Source: Coniochaeta sp. PMI_546 (Eukaryota > Ascomycota > Sordariomycetes > Coniochaetales > Coniochaetaceae). From it: a stretch of DNA of 64,000 bases. Within the stretch, counting starts at the first letter, position 1, and every line of letters begins with the position of its first letter. The translations under genes were made by a program, and so were the position numbers. Below are positions 1 through 11,759 of this stretch, one piece after another. Under the pieces are notes generated by a model. It saw only the letters and a list, made by a program, of their open reading frames with translations, made no database searches and was not told where the DNA came from. Location of the stretch: assembly GCA_021432605.1 (NCBI GenBank), contig MU271143.1, positions 4,039,277-4,103,276 of the forward strand. The letters run 5' to 3'.

Positions 1-543
1 GAGCACGCCCGCCCAGGGGCCCAATTCCTTGGGCAAATCATTGGCTCCATCTCTGGCGCTCTCGTGTCATGCGGCATTTACAGACTTTACGCATCTCAGT
101 ATGAGTTTCCAGGAACTCTGTTCAGAGTTCCCTCGGCGTATCTCATCTTGAGAACGGCGAGGATCATACTGGGGCGGGGTCTACCCGAGGGCGTTTGGCC
201 TTTTGTACTGGGAGCCGCGCTTCTGTCCGCCTTCTCTTCGATTGTCAGAGCACGATACGAGGACAAGTGGTGACAGAAGCTGTTCCCTAGTGGGGTATCA
301 TTTGCGATAGGTAGGCTCAATCTCCACAAACCCACGCACTGTACTGATTGTGTTTCTGTCCAGGGATATATCTATTGCCATCCTTCAGCATATCTCGTGC
401 GCTTGGCGGACTCGTCTACCGGGGTTACACAAATCACACCCGAAGACAGAGTAATATCATGATTTTTGCGAGCGGCCTGGTTTTGGGCGAGTCTTTTGCG
501 GGCCTTGTCAATGTTGGTTTACAGCGCTCGACGCTGCGGTGCT
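1..543 (+). pseudogene. OPT-family oligopeptide transporter, 3' end, disrupted
   Basis: The reading frame is open from base 1 and resembles the C-terminal membrane part of fungal OPT (oligopeptide/siderophore) transporters: a GQIIGSISGALVSCGIYRLY segment, then SAYLILRTARIILGRGLPEG, then after a 53-nt intron (311-363) PSFSISRALGGLV and IMIFASGLVLGES. These segments fall in the order expected for the last membrane helices of the family, so a plasma-membrane proton-coupled peptide importer is the likely ancestor. An in-frame TGA lies at 271-273, where the family normally has a second Trp. A conserved Trp after GGLVY reads Arg. The last residues before the stop at 541-543 do not match the family end. 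The 5' part lies outside the window. I infer a recently damaged gene; a sequencing error at the TGA cannot be excluded. Confidence 0.7.
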
Positions 544-987
544 GAGGCCGAACCAGAGTCTGCGTTGAGTGTCCGACTAATTCCAAGAAGAGTCAAGGCA
601 CCACGCCAATTTGGTGATAAAGGAAACATAATTAGCCTCAGCCATGATAACAGGCCTTAGGTCGGAGGAGGTTGACAAGCCAAGTCCGCACGATTCAAGA
701 AGCACAAGAGGAATGAAAGTGTGACTCTTCGCAAATATGAACGAAGAGTCAATTTAGCCTCGTCGAGATGCCCGAAGGGGCCCTGCACGCAATCTTATTG
801 CCTATCTCCCGATAATCACCCTACAAGTAGGGCTTTTGGCTTCTCATACTACCTACCACCTTAAGAGGGTCGCGTTATTTCGGTCTTATAGCCACAACCC
901 GGATTTCTACGCTCTGTCTCAGCGGAGACTGCGACAGTGGATTTTCGACGGCACAATGAAAGGCTCCTGTACCTCATGAAATCGTTC
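544..987. other. Spacer between OPT remnant and CmcJ-like remnant
   Basis: About 440 bases with no convincing coding pattern on either strand and no repeat or RNA gene that I can recognise. It separates two damaged genes that point toward each other. Confidence 0.5.
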
Positions 988-1561
988 TTAGCATAGCCTC
1001 CAAGTGATTGTCTCTAAGATGGGTGCGAAAAGTGAGGTTCTCGTTATTAACTTACGTGCCCGACGATCGTTCGAATCTGAGTTTCGCAAGACAATCAAAT
1101 CCTCCGGCATCTGTCCTGGGATGTAGTAGCATCGATGCACGTCATTCGGATGCAGCAACATGTTCTCATATACTCGGTCGAAGTGTATGTCATCATTTTT
1201 CACTTTGTCGTCATCCGCGACGAAGACATGGTCACATAGCACAAGCGGCCAGTCGTCGTTTGGTCCGACCAGAGGGCGCCAACATCTGTTCCAGAAGTGT
1301 AAGAAGCCTATGGTAGACGCCCCGACTTTTGACAATCGAGGTGGATCGCGCTCGATACTCACGTTAAAACATCATAAGGTAGTCCCTGCCCTTGAAGTGC
1401 TTCAACTGCCCCGGGCAAGACAGTCCTATCTGAGTGTCGATCCCTACCGACGAGGAATCCACGTGCGGCACGGTGGCAGGCTGCTCATGCTTCACAACCG
1501 ACGGCTGGAGGTGCTCGCCAAGAGGCAATCGATGATCGCGAGGTCGAACCTTCTTAAATAG
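988..1561 (-). pseudogene. CmcJ/NvfI-like (GA4-desaturase-type) protein, C-terminal half
   Basis: On the minus strand, residues from about 1561 down to 1371 (VRPRDHRLPLGEHLQP, then ATVPHVDSSSVGIDTQ) followed by 1285 down to 988 (CWRPLVGPNDDWPLVLCD, PDRV-like FDRVYENM, HRCYYIPGQMPEDLIVLRNS) match the C-terminal core of the fungal CmcJ/NvfI superfamily. These are Fe(II)/2-oxoglutarate-type proteins often tied to secondary metabolism; the HVDSS segment corresponds to the conserved His-x-Asp. The two parts are separated by about 85 nt that could be an intron (1286-1370), but the donor is non-standard (a GTGAGT lies a few bases further, after an in-frame TAA). No N-terminal half is visible upstream. 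I read this as a remnant; a gene with an unusual intron is the alternative. Confidence 0.5.
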
Positions 1562-1945
1562 TTAATGCACGGTGAAACTCTTGGGATGTAGAGTGGAGAT
1601 GAGGAAGGAAAGCAGGTTCGCCCAATTGCCTGCAATTACCAGGTAGGTAGCTTTGTATGCCGTCTTCACCTGCGCATTGGATCACTCTCTTGTAACGCAC
1701 TTTCCTGATAGAACACGGAGTTGCTTTCCAGTTAATGGGATCATAACACCTCGGCATTGCGTCTGACATACTACTTTATCCTACACAAATCTAGATCCCA
1801 TTAGACCAGTTGATTTGACCTGCACTCGCTTAACAGTGTCTGCGTCGTCAGAGATCGAATTTCCATGGCTTTGACAGAGTATCCCCATACCTCCGACACA
1901 GCTGTGGAAACAGCATCTAGCTACAGATAATAACAGACTTAACCA
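1562..1945. other. Spacer upstream of the NLR-type gene
   Basis: No supported gene. The N-terminal half of the CmcJ-like remnant should lie here on the minus strand but no family-like residues are visible. The start of the NB-ARC gene on the plus strand probably lies near the right end. Confidence 0.4.
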
Positions 1946-4900
1946 GTGAAGAATTCTTCGTCAGCCAGTGGGCTGCCACAGCCGAACTATGTGTCGAGTT
2001 GATGGAGCCGTACGATCGCCGAACAGTGAGAAGTTTCCGATCTTTGGATGACATTCAGAAAAACATCATCGATAAGCCGGAAGAGTCGACCTCGATTGTA
2101 ATCTCCAGGAAGTGGCCATGGTCAGACCGCGTTGATTGACCTGGAATACTTCAGCGACTTCTGTGCGAACCAACTTGGCCCGGTGCTAGATCTCGGCGTT
2201 TTTTGGGGGCTTCTAGGCTTGTTGCTGACGGTGAGTGACTGTCTAGGGTAGAAAGGAGGCAACCAGGGTGATACTGATATCGCTTAAACCTACCTCGTCC
2301 AGATTTCGCTGCTGTACGATGAGGCAATGCCGAGAGTGACACAGATGATCAAAAAGCTCAGTGGAAAATGTCAACTGGTCCAGCTCTATTGTAGAGTATC
2401 AGTGTCTGAATCACTTACAAGGGTGGAGAAGGAGACACACTTCGAAATGCTGGTCTTGCTGACGAAGTTCTTCGCGAATGCGGTTCATTTTCTTCGCAAA
2501 GCAGGAGACATATCGCAAATCTCTCGTACCCGTCGTGAGTGCCAATCAACGTCTCATAACCTGACACAAAATTTGACGTATGCTTACTTGGAGATCTTCC
2601 AGAAGCTGGACGCGAGAACAGCTCGTGGCAGAAGCTACTCGATATCTTCAATGATGTGGAGAAGGATATGGAGGACTCACTGAGCCACTCGGAGAAAGTA
2701 GCAGCTCTGAAAAAGAGTCACGGCCCAGCGCCACGGCTATCCAAGTTCATCTCACCCCGCTCGTTCCGCGATGTCGCTCAGCTTCCCTGCTTCGTCCTAC
2801 CCCTTGCACGAGGATCCCATTTCTTCGACCGAGACGATGTGATTGACGAGATCGAGCGGCGGATCGAGGTCGAGAACTCGGAGGCCTGGCACTCTCTTGC
2901 CTTGTATGGCATGGGCGGTGTCGGCAAGAGCCACGTTACGCTCAAGTATATCGAGCGAAAGAAGGCCGGCAGGGAGATGGACGCCATTTTCTGGGTAGAT
3001 GGCGAGACAGCGGTCTCGATGGATGATAGTTTCACTGATATCGCCCTGAGGCTCAAGCTGCCCGAGGCACGACAGAATACCCGGATTGAGAATCGCATGA
3101 TCGTCAAAGAATGGCTGCAGCAGACGGGTATGTCCACCTACCACCCAGCTACTACTTAGCGCGATATGTACTAACACCTGTTAGAGTGCAAGTGGCTAAT
3201 CGTATATGACAATGTCGAGAGGGCGAAGCTCTTGCGAGACTACTGGCCGTTTCCTGGCAGTAAGGGCAGGGCACTGATCACGACACGGAACTATTCTCTA
3301 GCCTTTGACCCGGCAGACAGCGGCGTCGAAGTAGCTCCTTGAACCGCTGAGACTGTATCTAAATTTCTACTTACATTCTTTCCAGATACATCAGTGCCGA
3401 GATCCTGGAGAAAGAGTCCAGATCAGCCTACGATCTCTCACAGAGGCTTAGCGGTCATGCATTTGCCCTCTCCAACATGTGTGGCCTAATCCACCGGCAA
3501 TCGTGGACAATGTCCGAGCTTGTTGAATTCTACGACCGCTCAAGCAACTTTAATAAAGACGGGCTTGATGCAGTTTGGAAGCTGTCCTTTGAGAATCTTG
3601 GTTCCGACAGTGCTGCTCTACTCTCATTTTTTGCGTTCTGCTCGCCCGACAGCATCCCACAGGCAGTTTTCGACTTGAGGGGCAAAACGAGTCTCCCCGA
3701 AAGCGTGCAATGCTATCAGAATGAGGAGCGGTACGTAATCAAGATACCTCTTCAATCCAACAGCTGACATGTTTTCAGATTTTCCGAGGCCGCCGAAGAG
3801 CTGTTGATGCTAGTATTGGTCAAGCGGGACAGAACTACTAAGGCATTTTCAATCCATCGCCTCATCCAGACTCATTACTGCCGTTTCATGAGTAATGAAG
3901 ACCGACAGAAGAATTTCTGCGATGCCTCGATCATGCTGTATAATGTCTTTCCCGAGAAGTCCGCCACGCTCTACGATACATGGGAGGAGTGTCGGCGTTG
4001 GCTGCCGCACGTTCTCATTCTCAAGAACACTTTTCGACGAGAGCGCCAGCAGGATCGCAACTTTCATGCATGCACCGAAACTTGCATGCTGTGGACGTCA
4101 TGCCAACGGTTCGTCACAGACTCACATAGAGACGCTCCTCATAACTGGAGTTCTGCTGGCACCTCGCCGCTAACCCTATTTCTCTAGTTTTCATCTCGAA
4201 CAAGCTAACTGGTCCGAGCTTGAGAACCTCACCACGGTTAACAAGATCGCTTTGGGCACCCTACCCACTCAAAATCCTGAGCTGTGGATGCTCTCGGCAA
4301 CCGAATCGCATATCGGGCTGATGTACAGCTGGCAAGGTCGTTACCAAATTGCACTCAGCAGTCTACTGACGACCTACAATATCAAGCTATCGGCGTCGCA
4401 TGTTGACCTAAAAACGCTTGCCTATGCACAGGATAACGTCGGAACCAACTACGATTGTATGCTTGACTTCAGCTCGGCACTTGAGTGGCACGGGCAAGCG
4501 CAGTCTTCGTGGAAACGTTGGGCTGAAGAGGAGGGAGTTGAGGTCCAGTACCCTCCCATTGTTCTACTTCCCCATGCGCGCACGCTGTCATACATGGGGA
4601 GGTCCGACGAGGCAAGAACGGAAATGAACAAGACTCTGGATGACTGCTTCAAGGAGACGCCAATGAACTGGGGGGTGACCGCATGGTGAGAACCCTTTCA
4701 GTAATCGAGTTCTTCGTAATTAAGCGACGAAGCTAATACATTTGCCCTTTGTCTCTTATACAGGTGCAAGTTCTCCATAGGCAGGTTGCTCATGTTCGAG
4801 AGAAATTATGACGCAGCTGAAAACACTTTTATGGAAGCGCAGAGCCTCTGGCTCCAGGGCGGAAATTCTCGCGGTTCGGATTTCAACGGCGCCACTATGT

Positions 4901-5304
4901 ATCGAATCGGATGTTGCGTTCTACTGCAAGGCAACGTGGATGCTGCGCTGTGAGTAACTCGTGGCCGCATGTAGGCGAGGTGTCATTGCCTATGTTGCTA
5001 ACCTTGTCCCAGGAAACATGTGCAGGATGCTATGGTTGTGACATCCGTACGCAAAGAGGTCATGATTGGCGAACACGCTTGGTGCCTCTACAAAATGTCT
5101 GAAATACTACAACAGATACCCGGCAGAGAACTGGAAGCCGACAAGTACTTGAAGGAAGCCGAGGAGCTATATTGGCAGAGGAAGGGTAGGCCGGAGGTCA
5201 TGAGCACCGGAGAAGTTGATCTGGCGGAACAAGTTTCGAGACTATCGACTAGAGACCTCACGGAGGATGACTATGATGCTCTAGTATTTTTGAACTGGCG
5301 GTAA
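1946..5304 (+). pseudogene. NB-ARC-TPR (NLR-type) receptor with damaged ARC region
   Basis: Exons fit ..-2230, 2303-2534, 2603-3127, 3185-3730, 3779-4108, 4188-4685, 4764-4949 and 5013-5304, with GT-AG introns of 48-79 nt. Order: an N-terminal domain (LIDLEYFSDF, then LLYDEAMPRVTQMIKKL and RVSVSESLTRVEKETHFEML) as in fungal NB-ARC/TPR proteins; Walker A GMGGVGKSH; kinase-2 KWLIVYDNV; GRALITTRN; an ARC-like stretch (LSGHAFALSNMCGLI, WKLSFENL); then TPR-like helices (WLPHVLILKN, HARTLSYMGRSDEARTEM, YDAAENTFMEAQSLW) to the stop at 5302-5304. Such proteins are STAND ATPases acting in allorecognition or immunity-like cell death. Near 3340-3400 the frame is interrupted by a TGA and then must change phase to continue the conserved ARC sequence; no donor/acceptor pair I tried fixes the phase. 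All other splice junctions look intact, so damage seems recent. The exact start codon and first exon (about 1946-2120) are unresolved. Confidence 0.7.
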
Positions 5305-5832
5305 GCTTCAGCATTACTGTTCAGCCCAGGTAGTGTTGGCCTGCATTGAGCTTAAACGTGGGTAGGTAGCGCCGGACTTACCACCTTCCGGGAAATGGCC
5401 AAGACTCAGAGTCTTGGTGGAAGAGAAGACTGTTCAAGAAGGCATGGAAAAAGCTACTAGTGATCATGATAAAGTAGCTGCAATTGTTCTGAATGAAGGC
5501 AAGCAGGGAGTAAGACAGCAATCAGCCGATGACCTTCTCAGGCACACTCACATCAACTTAGTGACTTGAGTCGAAATCCTCGAATGAGAGGCCCACAGAG
5601 CAAGCCGTGAACATCACCTGGCGACAGGCAACAGTACTTTGGGGTCTATCTCTATCCTGTAAAGTGAGACTTTCTGACTTTCATCTGCTTCGTCGCGAAG
5701 GCAGCATAGCTGGGCGACATCCCGACGTCCTTTCCCGGGTTGTACTTCTCCAAGGTTTCCAACGGGGCGTATTTCTCACAGAGATACAGAATGTCATTGA
5801 AAGCCCTACGTTATTTGGGTCAGCCTTTGCAC
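5305..5832. other. Spacer after the NLR-type gene
   Basis: No gene supported. It separates the 3' end of the NB-ARC gene from the 3' end of the convergent fructosamine-kinase-like remnant. Confidence 0.5.
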
Positions 5833-6560
5833 TCAACTACTCGGGTAGGTCATGCGGGCGGACACGAACAATTCTCTGGTAATATTGCCCGCATGACCCG
5901 CGGAAACGTTCAGGTGTGTGTAGATGCAGTACAGTCGCTGGCGGTCATCCCACTCCTCGGCCGGATCCGAGGGTTTGATATGGCGTTGATACAGCCGCAT
6001 GTACTCGGGTGAGCTGAAATAGGACGCCAAGATGCATCTCCAGTTGCGGAATTCGAACTCATTGTGTGCATAAGTGCTGCCGGCGTCAAAGACAAGGCTT
6101 TTGCCGGTTTCCCTGTCAATACCCACGTTTGCCTCCCACACATCGCCATGAATCAGCGTTGGAATAATCTCGCGCCCATTGGACTGCAGCACCCCTAGGA
6201 GCCGCGGGATCACAGCGTCGACGAGCCGCCGATAAGCAGCTTCCAACTCGGGCCACGACCTGTTTGTCTCGGTGTCATAGCAGAGAACGTCCTGGAGCTG
6301 CGCTGTGAAGGACTCTGCCCAGCTCGGGGCCCAGGTTACTGTATGCTCCATAATGCCGGAGACCACCGGCGCATGGAAACCGAACATGCCGTTAGGATAC
6401 AGCGTTTTGATGGAGCACTAGCAGCTTGGATATAATCTCCTCTGCATCTGGTACCGAAGAAAAGTCCATGTCGTGAAAATCGCCAATGAAGAAATAATGT
6501 TGGTTTGAGCTGTGGTAGTCGATCTTCACGAGCGTTCTGATTTGAGACAATCCGCAACCA
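5833..6560 (-). pseudogene. Fructosamine kinase / APH-like protein remnant
   Basis: The long frame 6387-5833 reads FGFHAPVVSG, SWPELEAAYRRLVDAVIPRL, then the kinase signature LIHGDVWEANVGID and SLVFDAGSTYAHNEFEFR, PSDPAEEWDDRQRLYCIYTH, as in fungal fructosamine (protein-ribulosamine) kinase-like proteins of the aminoglycoside phosphotransferase fold. HGD supplies the catalytic Asp and FDAG the metal-binding Asp. Upstream, in a different frame (about 6560-6392), NQHYFFIGDFHDMDF and LLVLHQNAVS match the hinge region and the segment just before FGFH, so a frame change is needed near 6390. The nucleotide-binding N-lobe is not visible, and the C-terminal end lacks the usual final helix. I infer a decayed gene. 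A separate open frame at 6824-6540 (TESYVRLNDHGMQLSQEL) may be residual N-terminal sequence but matches nothing I know. Confidence 0.6.
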
Positions 6561-6824
6561 CGCAAATACGTCCTCCAGGGAGCCCTTACTCTCCACAAAG
6601 TCAGCTTGCCAAAGTTCCTGGGAGAGCTGCATACCGTGATCGTTGAGGCGCACATAGCTCTCCGTGAGGAGATTCAACGTTTCGCGACGCTGACTATGCA
6701 TGACAAGGTTGTTTATAATCATGTACTGGAAGCGTGGCGGTGATAGATTTCTGGTATAAACCATCTCTATCAATAGGCCTATCGGAAAAGCGAACAGGTT
6801 GTATCGTTGGTGTCGTTCGATCAT

Positions 6825-8277
6825 TATAAAGCCTTACCGCAAGTCTACTGCATCACTGACGTTGTGTAATGGCTTGAGCACAGCAACACTGACTAGCGCC
6901 TATGGTTGTTCATCGATGATCGAGACAGAAGAACCTGAGTGTTCTCTTTATTACTACCGGAACCTTCTCGGGTTCTGAGAGATGTAATATCCAAGGAAGA
7001 GTACTGGCCGACGAGGGGTGAGGTGTAAGAAGGCAAGGGGAGGCTCTACAAAGACAGGGCCGAACGTTCTGCGAAGAGTAATGAAGCTTGTACCAACGCC
7101 TGGACAGCTAAGGAAGACTTCATGTGCTAGAAGGTTTCATGTGGCGATTGACGAAAAAGCCGGTTTCGCGTTCGTAGGCTGAGAGTGCTGTTAGCGTCAC
7201 TGACGCCCGTATTACATCGCATTAGGGACATCGCCCGTCAGTCAATAGCTTCTCCGGCATGGAACAAAAGGACTGAAAGTCTAGCCTCTTTCTAAGACTA
7301 ACAACGGCAATCGTATGGTCTTCCAACTCATCTGAATGGGAAGCAGTCAAGATCAACGAGCCGGTGATTTGCATTAGTCAAACCAGACGCCACCAGTTGC
7401 TAACAACACAGGTTTAACCTTCTATCAAAGCCAAGAGAGACCCAAAAGAGAGAGTCTAGTCTCCTTGTGCTGCTTCGAAAAAGTCAATGGGCAGCGACGC
7501 CGGTCGCAACAAGCAATATCTGGCCAATATCGTTCAAAGAAGCTCGTCATCAACGGAAAGTAAGTAAAAATGATTCCCTTACTAACGGCAAACCTGGCGA
7601 ATAAGGCGACAAGGCCAACATATTTACCTAGTCAAGGTAAGAGAGTATGTGACCGCAGGAAGGCGTATCGGCAGATGTAACCGACGAGTTGAACCCGGCC
7701 GATCGTTGTCGTCGGCACAGAGTCAAAGTATCATGGTTCCGATAAGCATGCTTGCGGTGGATCATTGCGTGCTCTGTAGACCTCTTAAGGCTGACTTGTC
7801 GAAACCGCCTATGGTCGCGCGTGGGGATTGCGTGATCGTCTCCGCGCATTCCAACATCCACCCCGCGACAACGACTGGGAGACCGGCAGTAAGGCGCCAC
7901 GCAGGCCCAACAGACGCAAGAAACCAGGTAGCGTCGACGTAGATTAAGAATCGGATCGGATAATTATATCGCGGCTCTCTGTCGAATTACCCTTTTGGGA
8001 GTGGCTACCGATGCCCGATGCACGATGACTCCCATCGGGTGTCGGTTCGTGCTGCGATAGCTTGGACCGAAACCCGTTGATTGGTGATGGTGTAGCTAAC
8101 GCAATCGATCTTCTGGATGTGTGCAATAGGTGTACCCCGCAAAAGATCGTATCATGTGTGAAGGAGTCGAAGATATAGAGGCGTTGCATCCTGGTTGATG
8201 TTTCCTTCTTTGCTGACAACCATCTTCAACTTGAAACCCCGTTCAGACAGGCCTACCGTACTCGATCTCTCGAAATC
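6825..8277. other. Long spacer with no supported gene
   Basis: About 1.45 kb without codon-like structure or recognisable RNA gene or repeat. It marks the boundary between the block of damaged genes to the left and intact genes to the right. The right end is the promoter of the dioxygenase gene. Confidence 0.5.
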
Positions 8278-9532
8278 ATGGCTCCATCCGCACTAGAGAC
8301 CATCACGGTCCCCGTGGTCAACCCGACCAAGCGCACCAACTTCGGCGCATACAAGGAGCTGGCTCCTACGCAGTTCGACCCGGAGGCGGAGGCCGGAAAG
8401 AAGGGCTTCCAGGGAGCGAAGGTACAGTACAACTTCATCTGCTTCGCAAAGTTGCCTGAGACGAATATATGCTCACTCATTGCACTCTGTAGTACGCCAA
8501 TTACCTCCCAACCTGGAACCCAGAGCAGAAATACCCACCCCTGCAGCCATTCGAGCACTACGAGCACGGCAAAGACGCCGACACCACATTTCCCAACCTC
8601 CTCCCCAAGGACTCCGTCAGAGTGACACACCTGACCCCCACCATCGGCACGGAGGTCACCGGCATCCAACTCAGCTCTCTCAGCAACGCAGGCAAGGACG
8701 AGCTCGCGCGGTTCGTAGCCGAGCGCAAGGTCGTCGCCTTCCGGGGCCAGGACTTCGCCGACTTGCCCATCGAGAAGGCCCTCGAGTTCGGCAGCTACTT
8801 CGGCCGCCACCACATCCACCCCACGTCCGGCTCGCCCGAGGGCTTCCCGGAGATCCACCTCGTGCACCGCGGCGCCGGCGACCGGAGTGCCGAGGAGTTC
8901 TTTGCCTCGCGCACGAGCTCGGTTGCCTGGCACTCGGATGTGTCGTACGAGCAGCAGCCTCCTGGCACTACCTTCTTGTACATCCTTGACAAGCCCGAGA
9001 CTGGAGGCGACACACTCTTCGTCGATGCTGTCGAGGCGTACAACCGTCTCAGCCCGCTGTTCCAGGAGAGACTGCATGGCCTGAAGGCTACGCACTCCGG
9101 CATCGAGCAAGTCAATGCTGCTGCTGCGCGGGGCAGCATCAAGAGGCGCGATCCGGTTGTTAACGAGCACCCCATTGTTCGGACGCACCCTGCCACTGGA
9201 GAGAAGGCGCTGTACATCAACCCGCAGTGTAAGTTTCACCTTCTGGCACGTATTCAGCCCCATAGCTGACATGAGATACAGTTACACGTGACATTGTCGG
9301 CCTCAAGAAGGAGGAGTCCGATGCTCTGCTCAAGTTCTTGTACGACCATCTCGCCTACGGCGCTGATTTCCAGGCCCGTGTGAAGTGGGAGGAGGGCACC
9401 GTTGTCGTCTGGGACAACCGTGTGACGCAGCACTCGGCCTTGGTAGACTGGAAGAGCGGCCAGCGGAGGCATCTGGCTCGCATTACGCCCCAAGCTGAGA
9501 GGCCGTTCGAGACGCCCTTCGAGTCGAAGTAA
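8278..9532 (+). CDS. TauD/TfdA-type 2-oxoglutarate-dependent dioxygenase
   Basis: Exons 8278-8421, 8493-9228 and 9282-9532 give 376 residues, the usual size of fungal TauD-like sulfonate/taurine dioxygenases. The Fe(II) facial triad is visible: H195 and D197 in VAWHSDVSY and H344 in NRVTQHSALVD. R360 in HLARITPQAERP is placed to bind 2-oxoglutarate. Other family marks are RKVVAFRGQDF, EFGSYFGRHHIHPTSG and PETGGDTLFVDAVEAYNRLS. The enzyme should be cytosolic and hydroxylate a sulfonate or similar acid so that sulfite or aldehyde is released; the substrate cannot be told from sequence. Both introns have canonical GTACAG/GTAAGT donors and AG acceptors. The gene ends about 100 bases from the convergent gene on the minus strand. 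Intact, with GC-rich codons unlike the damaged genes to its left. Confidence 0.92.
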
Positions 9533-9634
9533 GCTGTTGGGGTTGTGTTTAATTGAAGTGTTCATGTAAATGAGTTTTCGAGAATGATAATGCAAGCACA
9601 TACCAGTTCGAGATAGTCTCGCCTAAGGGCCTTC

Positions 9635-10888
9635 TCAAATCAGCGGAATGGCATCCACTGCGCTGTTGTGCCTGGCTCTCTTGTTGTCTTCAGTACCAGA
9701 TCCCCGAAGCCGGGTCTTTTGTTGAGCCCGACGACTCTGTACACGGGATTTGAAACCCTCATCGTCTTCATCCAAATCACTGAGCGAGCCTCCACTAGGT
9801 TGTGCGACTGGCTTCTCGGCGACTTTGACCGCAGGCATGTTTCTCGGCAGCTCACTCCTCGTCGTTGAATAGGCTGGCTCACGGCGCCTCGACATCGCCT
9901 CGATGCTAGCTGCTTTCTGGTTGAGGGACAGAGTGCTGCTCTCGGATCGCTTTATTTTGTCCCTTAGGCCTGGAAACCTGGGTTGCGTGTCCAGATCATC
10001 ATCGTCCTCGTCCGTCGTGGTTTCCATATGGGAACTTGAAGGCCTTGTTACAATGCGACTAGCAGAGCCAGAGATGCCCAAGTTGGTAGTCTCTGCCAAT
10101 TTTGGACGCGTCGTGGGTACCCTCTCTCCATGGCCCAAGGAAGATGAACCAACCGGCAACGGCGCAGCAGTCTTGCGCGGACTCTCCATGAGTCCTTGGA
10201 GCGAAGTCCCAGCCCAAGGAAGCTCGTCATCGTCGTCATCACTGTCGGAATCGTCCTGACGACCCTTCCGCTTCCCGAGGGCATTCCTAAGACCCTTCCG
10301 TTGTGCCGTGGCAAGCTCAAGTGCGTTCCGTCGTTTCTTGACCAGGTCAGTCATACGTCCCGTGACCGGCCGGGAGATGGTGCGAATCATATCCGCGTTC
10401 CGGGTGCTTGCCAATGCCTTGAGCCGGTGGTACTCGGCGGCGTGCAGATGCTTGGTGAAGTCATTGGCCATGGCGAGGAACTCGTCCTCGACCATACGAT
10501 ACCTGTCATCGTGGTCGAAACCTTCGATCATAAATCTGCCTCCTTGTTAGATGAAGCTCATCCATGCATCTGATTTTGACACTTACTCTTCAGAGATAGG
10601 CTCCGGGGGCGGCGATGTTGACGGTGATCGATCTGGACTATCAGTGCATGTACTAGATCAGAGATTTCCACGACGTAAGGACTCACCAGGCCTAGCAGTC
10701 AGACTCCTCCGGGATTTCCCTCCGATCGGTGTAGAGGTTCCGGATTTGGGCCTGCTGGCAGACCGAGTCTCAGCTTGGTCGACGGCAGCCGGGCCGACCG
10801 CTGGCAAGGAAGGACTCGCTGTCGTCCGATTGCGCGGTGTTGGCGGTCTCGACCCGCCGTTCACCTTCCAGGGCAGCTGTCGCGGCAT
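9635..10888 (-). CDS. Conserved fungal hypothetical protein (382 aa)
   Basis: Exons 10888-10687, 10632-10587 and 10535-9635 join in phase (introns 10633-10686 and 10536-10586). The protein begins MPRQLPWKVNGGSRPPTPRN, a low-complexity Ser/Thr/Pro-rich N-terminus. A short conserved block follows, STSPPPEPISEEFMIEG, DHDDRYRMVEDEFLAMA, FTKHLHAAEYHRLKAL and ISRPVTGRMTDLVKKRRNAL. The remainder is an acidic, Ser-rich and basic tail with PWAGTSLQGLMESPRK and a basic stretch near the end. I recall this architecture as a widespread Pezizomycotina protein of unknown function; the helical block plus charged tail suggests a nuclear role, which is only inference. No catalytic motif, signal peptide or membrane segment is visible. 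The phase agreement across all three exons supports the model. Confidence 0.75.
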
Positions 10889-11759
10889 GTTGTGCGCTCA
10901 GCGCGATGCTGGGACCATGATCAGACTATACATTCCCCAAGATAGAAAGTGGACTTTTGTCTTGTTCCTTGCCAGAACTAGTAGGTTGCATTGACAGAGC
11001 GGTTCAGTTATGGGTAGTCGCGTTCGTGCATGGTTCGAGACTTCGAGACTTGGTGAATTGAAGCGAGCTTGCTTGGAGTGGAGCCATTGGATGAGGTCAC
11101 TGAGGTTGGGCCGATGACTAAGGAGCTCAGTGGAGGCCAACGCGCTTAATCTGAACATTTGACTGCCCACCTGCCAAATCCATCGCGCCGGAGCTGGATG
11201 CGGGCCTCCTCAACACCAATCGCCATGCCTTTCTTGAAAGTGTATGACAAAGTGAGTTGCAGTCGGAAGTTCTAAACTCAGAAACATCGTCTTCAAATCA
11301 TCCAATTCGCCAAGCGTGCAGTCGGCCTGGGTGTGAGGGAGAAAGCTATTTACTTTAGGCGTCACGTCGTTGATACCTTGGCATAGCACGCGCGCTACTA
11401 TGGTACACTGACTACAGGAAATGGAACTACTGGCTCCCTGCTAAACCGACTGATTAGACCGTGCAGTCTTGCTCGTATGTCAGGGCCTTGCGCAACCGTC
11501 GCTCGCCAGAAACGGACCGTGAAATCAGTACATGACACATGTACACTAATAACCCCGGGCGAGGATGACTCTTCAGTGCATCGTCCTTATCCTCATTTGG
11601 CAAATTGCCGATAAAGCACGGAGATGTAACAACCACATACAAATAGTATATAGTCCGGCGTCTCCCACGTAACGTAGAGTGCGCATGTATAAGCCACATC
11701 GTCATCCTCCAAGCACTGCTCAAGGTCCTCGGACTCAATTCTTGGATTGCGCATTAAAC
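10889..11759. other. Divergent promoter region
   Basis: About 870 bases between the minus-strand hypothetical gene and the plus-strand GNAT gene, so it should carry both promoters. I see only short chance frames and no repeat or RNA gene. Confidence 0.5.

Noticed and set aside
271-273. TGG to TGA change in the OPT remnant as a RIP mutation
   Set aside because: The altered C on the opposite strand would be followed by C, not A, so it does not fit the CpA preference of RIP.
8253-9272. 339-codon open frame antisense to the TauD-like gene
   Set aside because: It mirrors the GC-rich third codon positions of the real gene, has no known domain and crosses true introns.
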